64,000 bases of DNA, taken from contig JBHELG010000040.1 in the NCBI GenBank assembly GCA_046263195.1, forward strand, positions 1-64,000, given 5' to 3'. Made by a program: the position numbers and the translations under genes. Position 1 is the stretch's first letter. Each line of letters opens with the position of its first letter. This document shows, one piece after another, positions 63,676-64,000 of the stretch. The stretch is from JBHELG01 sp046263195. GTDB lineage: Bacteria; Actinomycetota; Nitriliruptoria; Nitriliruptorales; JAHWKO01. The notes under the pieces are model-generated. The model worked only from the letters and a program-made list of their open reading frames with translations, had not been told where the DNA came from and did no database searches.

Positions 63676-64000
63676 TCAGGCTCGACTCGCGCGCGATGCG
63701 GTCTGGCGGTATGGCGAAAATACCTGGTCGGGGTCGAAGCGCTGTTGGAGCTCGATTAGGCGTCGGTGCGCAGAGGTCGTGAATGCCTCGGCTACACGGT
63801 GCTGGTCGTCGTGGTCGAGGAAGTTGAGGTACACGCCAGCGTGGTGGGGCTGGAGGGCGGCGATGAAATCCCTGGCCCAGGCGGTCTCGCCATCGGCGAT
63901 CGTCTCCTGTGGCTTCCAGACCGCGTTGACGTTGAGCTCATGGGCTACGTCGCGATGCGAATAGGCAGTGGCCTCGGGGTCGATCTCGGCAACCGCGCCG
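63676..64000 (-). CDS. C-terminus of a berberine-bridge-type FAD oxidoreductase (partial)
   Basis: A frame entering from the right edge (no start in the window) gives 107 residues before the stop at 63676. EATAYSHRDVAHELNVNAVW, ETAWARDFIAALQPHHAG, VYLNFLDHD, and RLIELQQRFDPDQVFSPY are the BBE domain pattern at the C-terminus of FAD-binding PCMH/BBE oxidases. These flavoproteins oxidise alcohols or sugars, with FAD often bicovalently bound. The FAD-binding half lies outside the window. It lies close to the tRNA fragment and may belong to an inserted segment. Confidence 0.8.
   Translation of the reverse strand, partial: GAVAEIDPEATAYSHRDVAHELNVNAVWKPQETIADGETAWARDFIAALQPHHAGVYLNFLDHDDQHRVAEAFTTSAHRRLIELQQRFDPDQVFSPYRQTASRASRA

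Overview
The window is high-GC DNA from a member of the Actinomycetota. Three things point there: the gene order around eno (FtsB/DivIC-like gene, S1 protein, DUF501 and ppx on one side; mazG, mfd, pth, rplY, prs and glmU on the other), a DUF222/13E12-type HNH gene, and a tRNA gene without an encoded CCA. The lineage below phylum cannot be fixed from the sequence. A free-standing type II fatty acid synthase and an LPXTG protein suggest a branch outside the best-studied mycobacteria and streptomycetes (inference). No rRNA, integrase, transposase or CRISPR array was seen.

Layout. 1-2.5 kb: two CNNM/CBS membrane proteins, the first cut by the window edge. 2.5-10.5 kb: a compact FAS-II operon (fabD, a biotinyl-like small protein, fabH, fabG, acpP, fabF, acyl-CoA carboxylase beta subunit, acpS, fabI/inhA) followed by mug. 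Its leader carries two palindromic operators exactly 84 bp apart, each overlapping a promoter-like sequence. 10.5-21.7 kb, mostly minus strand: a small hypothetical gene, ilvD, a frameshifted DUF222-HNH gene, a large membrane protein, mdh, a lipoprotein, folD, a VOC protein, purH and purN. 22-28.4 kb: a small membrane protein, hyuA, a 670-bp AT-richer gap with strong hairpins, hyuB and an FGGY kinase. 28.5-29 kb: a decayed class III cyclase fragment beside tRNA-Leu(UAA).

29-48.5 kb: the housekeeping block ppx, DUF501, S1, FtsB/DivIC-like, eno, zinc-ribbon protein, a ~60-bp repeat cluster, mazG, a parvulin lipoprotein, a zinc uptake locus (znuB, znuA, divergent znuC, zur, with two Zur-like boxes), mfd, pth, rplY, yqgE, a secreted protein, prs and a TetR regulator. 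48.7-54.9 kb: a four-gene operon with 4-nt overlaps at every junction, encoding a fatty acyl reductase fused to a HAD phosphatase, a zinc alcohol dehydrogenase, a LarA-like protein and a PlsC-type acyltransferase. It lies between prs and glmU, which are usually neighbours, and is the best candidate here for an undescribed lipid pathway. 55-57 kb: glmU and a small basic protein.

57-64 kb: an accessory region with sparse genes, namely a GlsB-type membrane protein, a CapA-type phosphoesterase, an LPXTG protein with 84-bp tandem repeats, a pair of NTF2-like paralogues (one frameshifted), a two-TM protein, a tRNA 3'-end fragment of the kind left by integration, and the C-terminus of a berberine-bridge-type flavoprotein running off the right edge.

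Start codons were chosen by ribosome binding site and family alignment from memory. No search was run, so family names rest on motifs visible in the translations.
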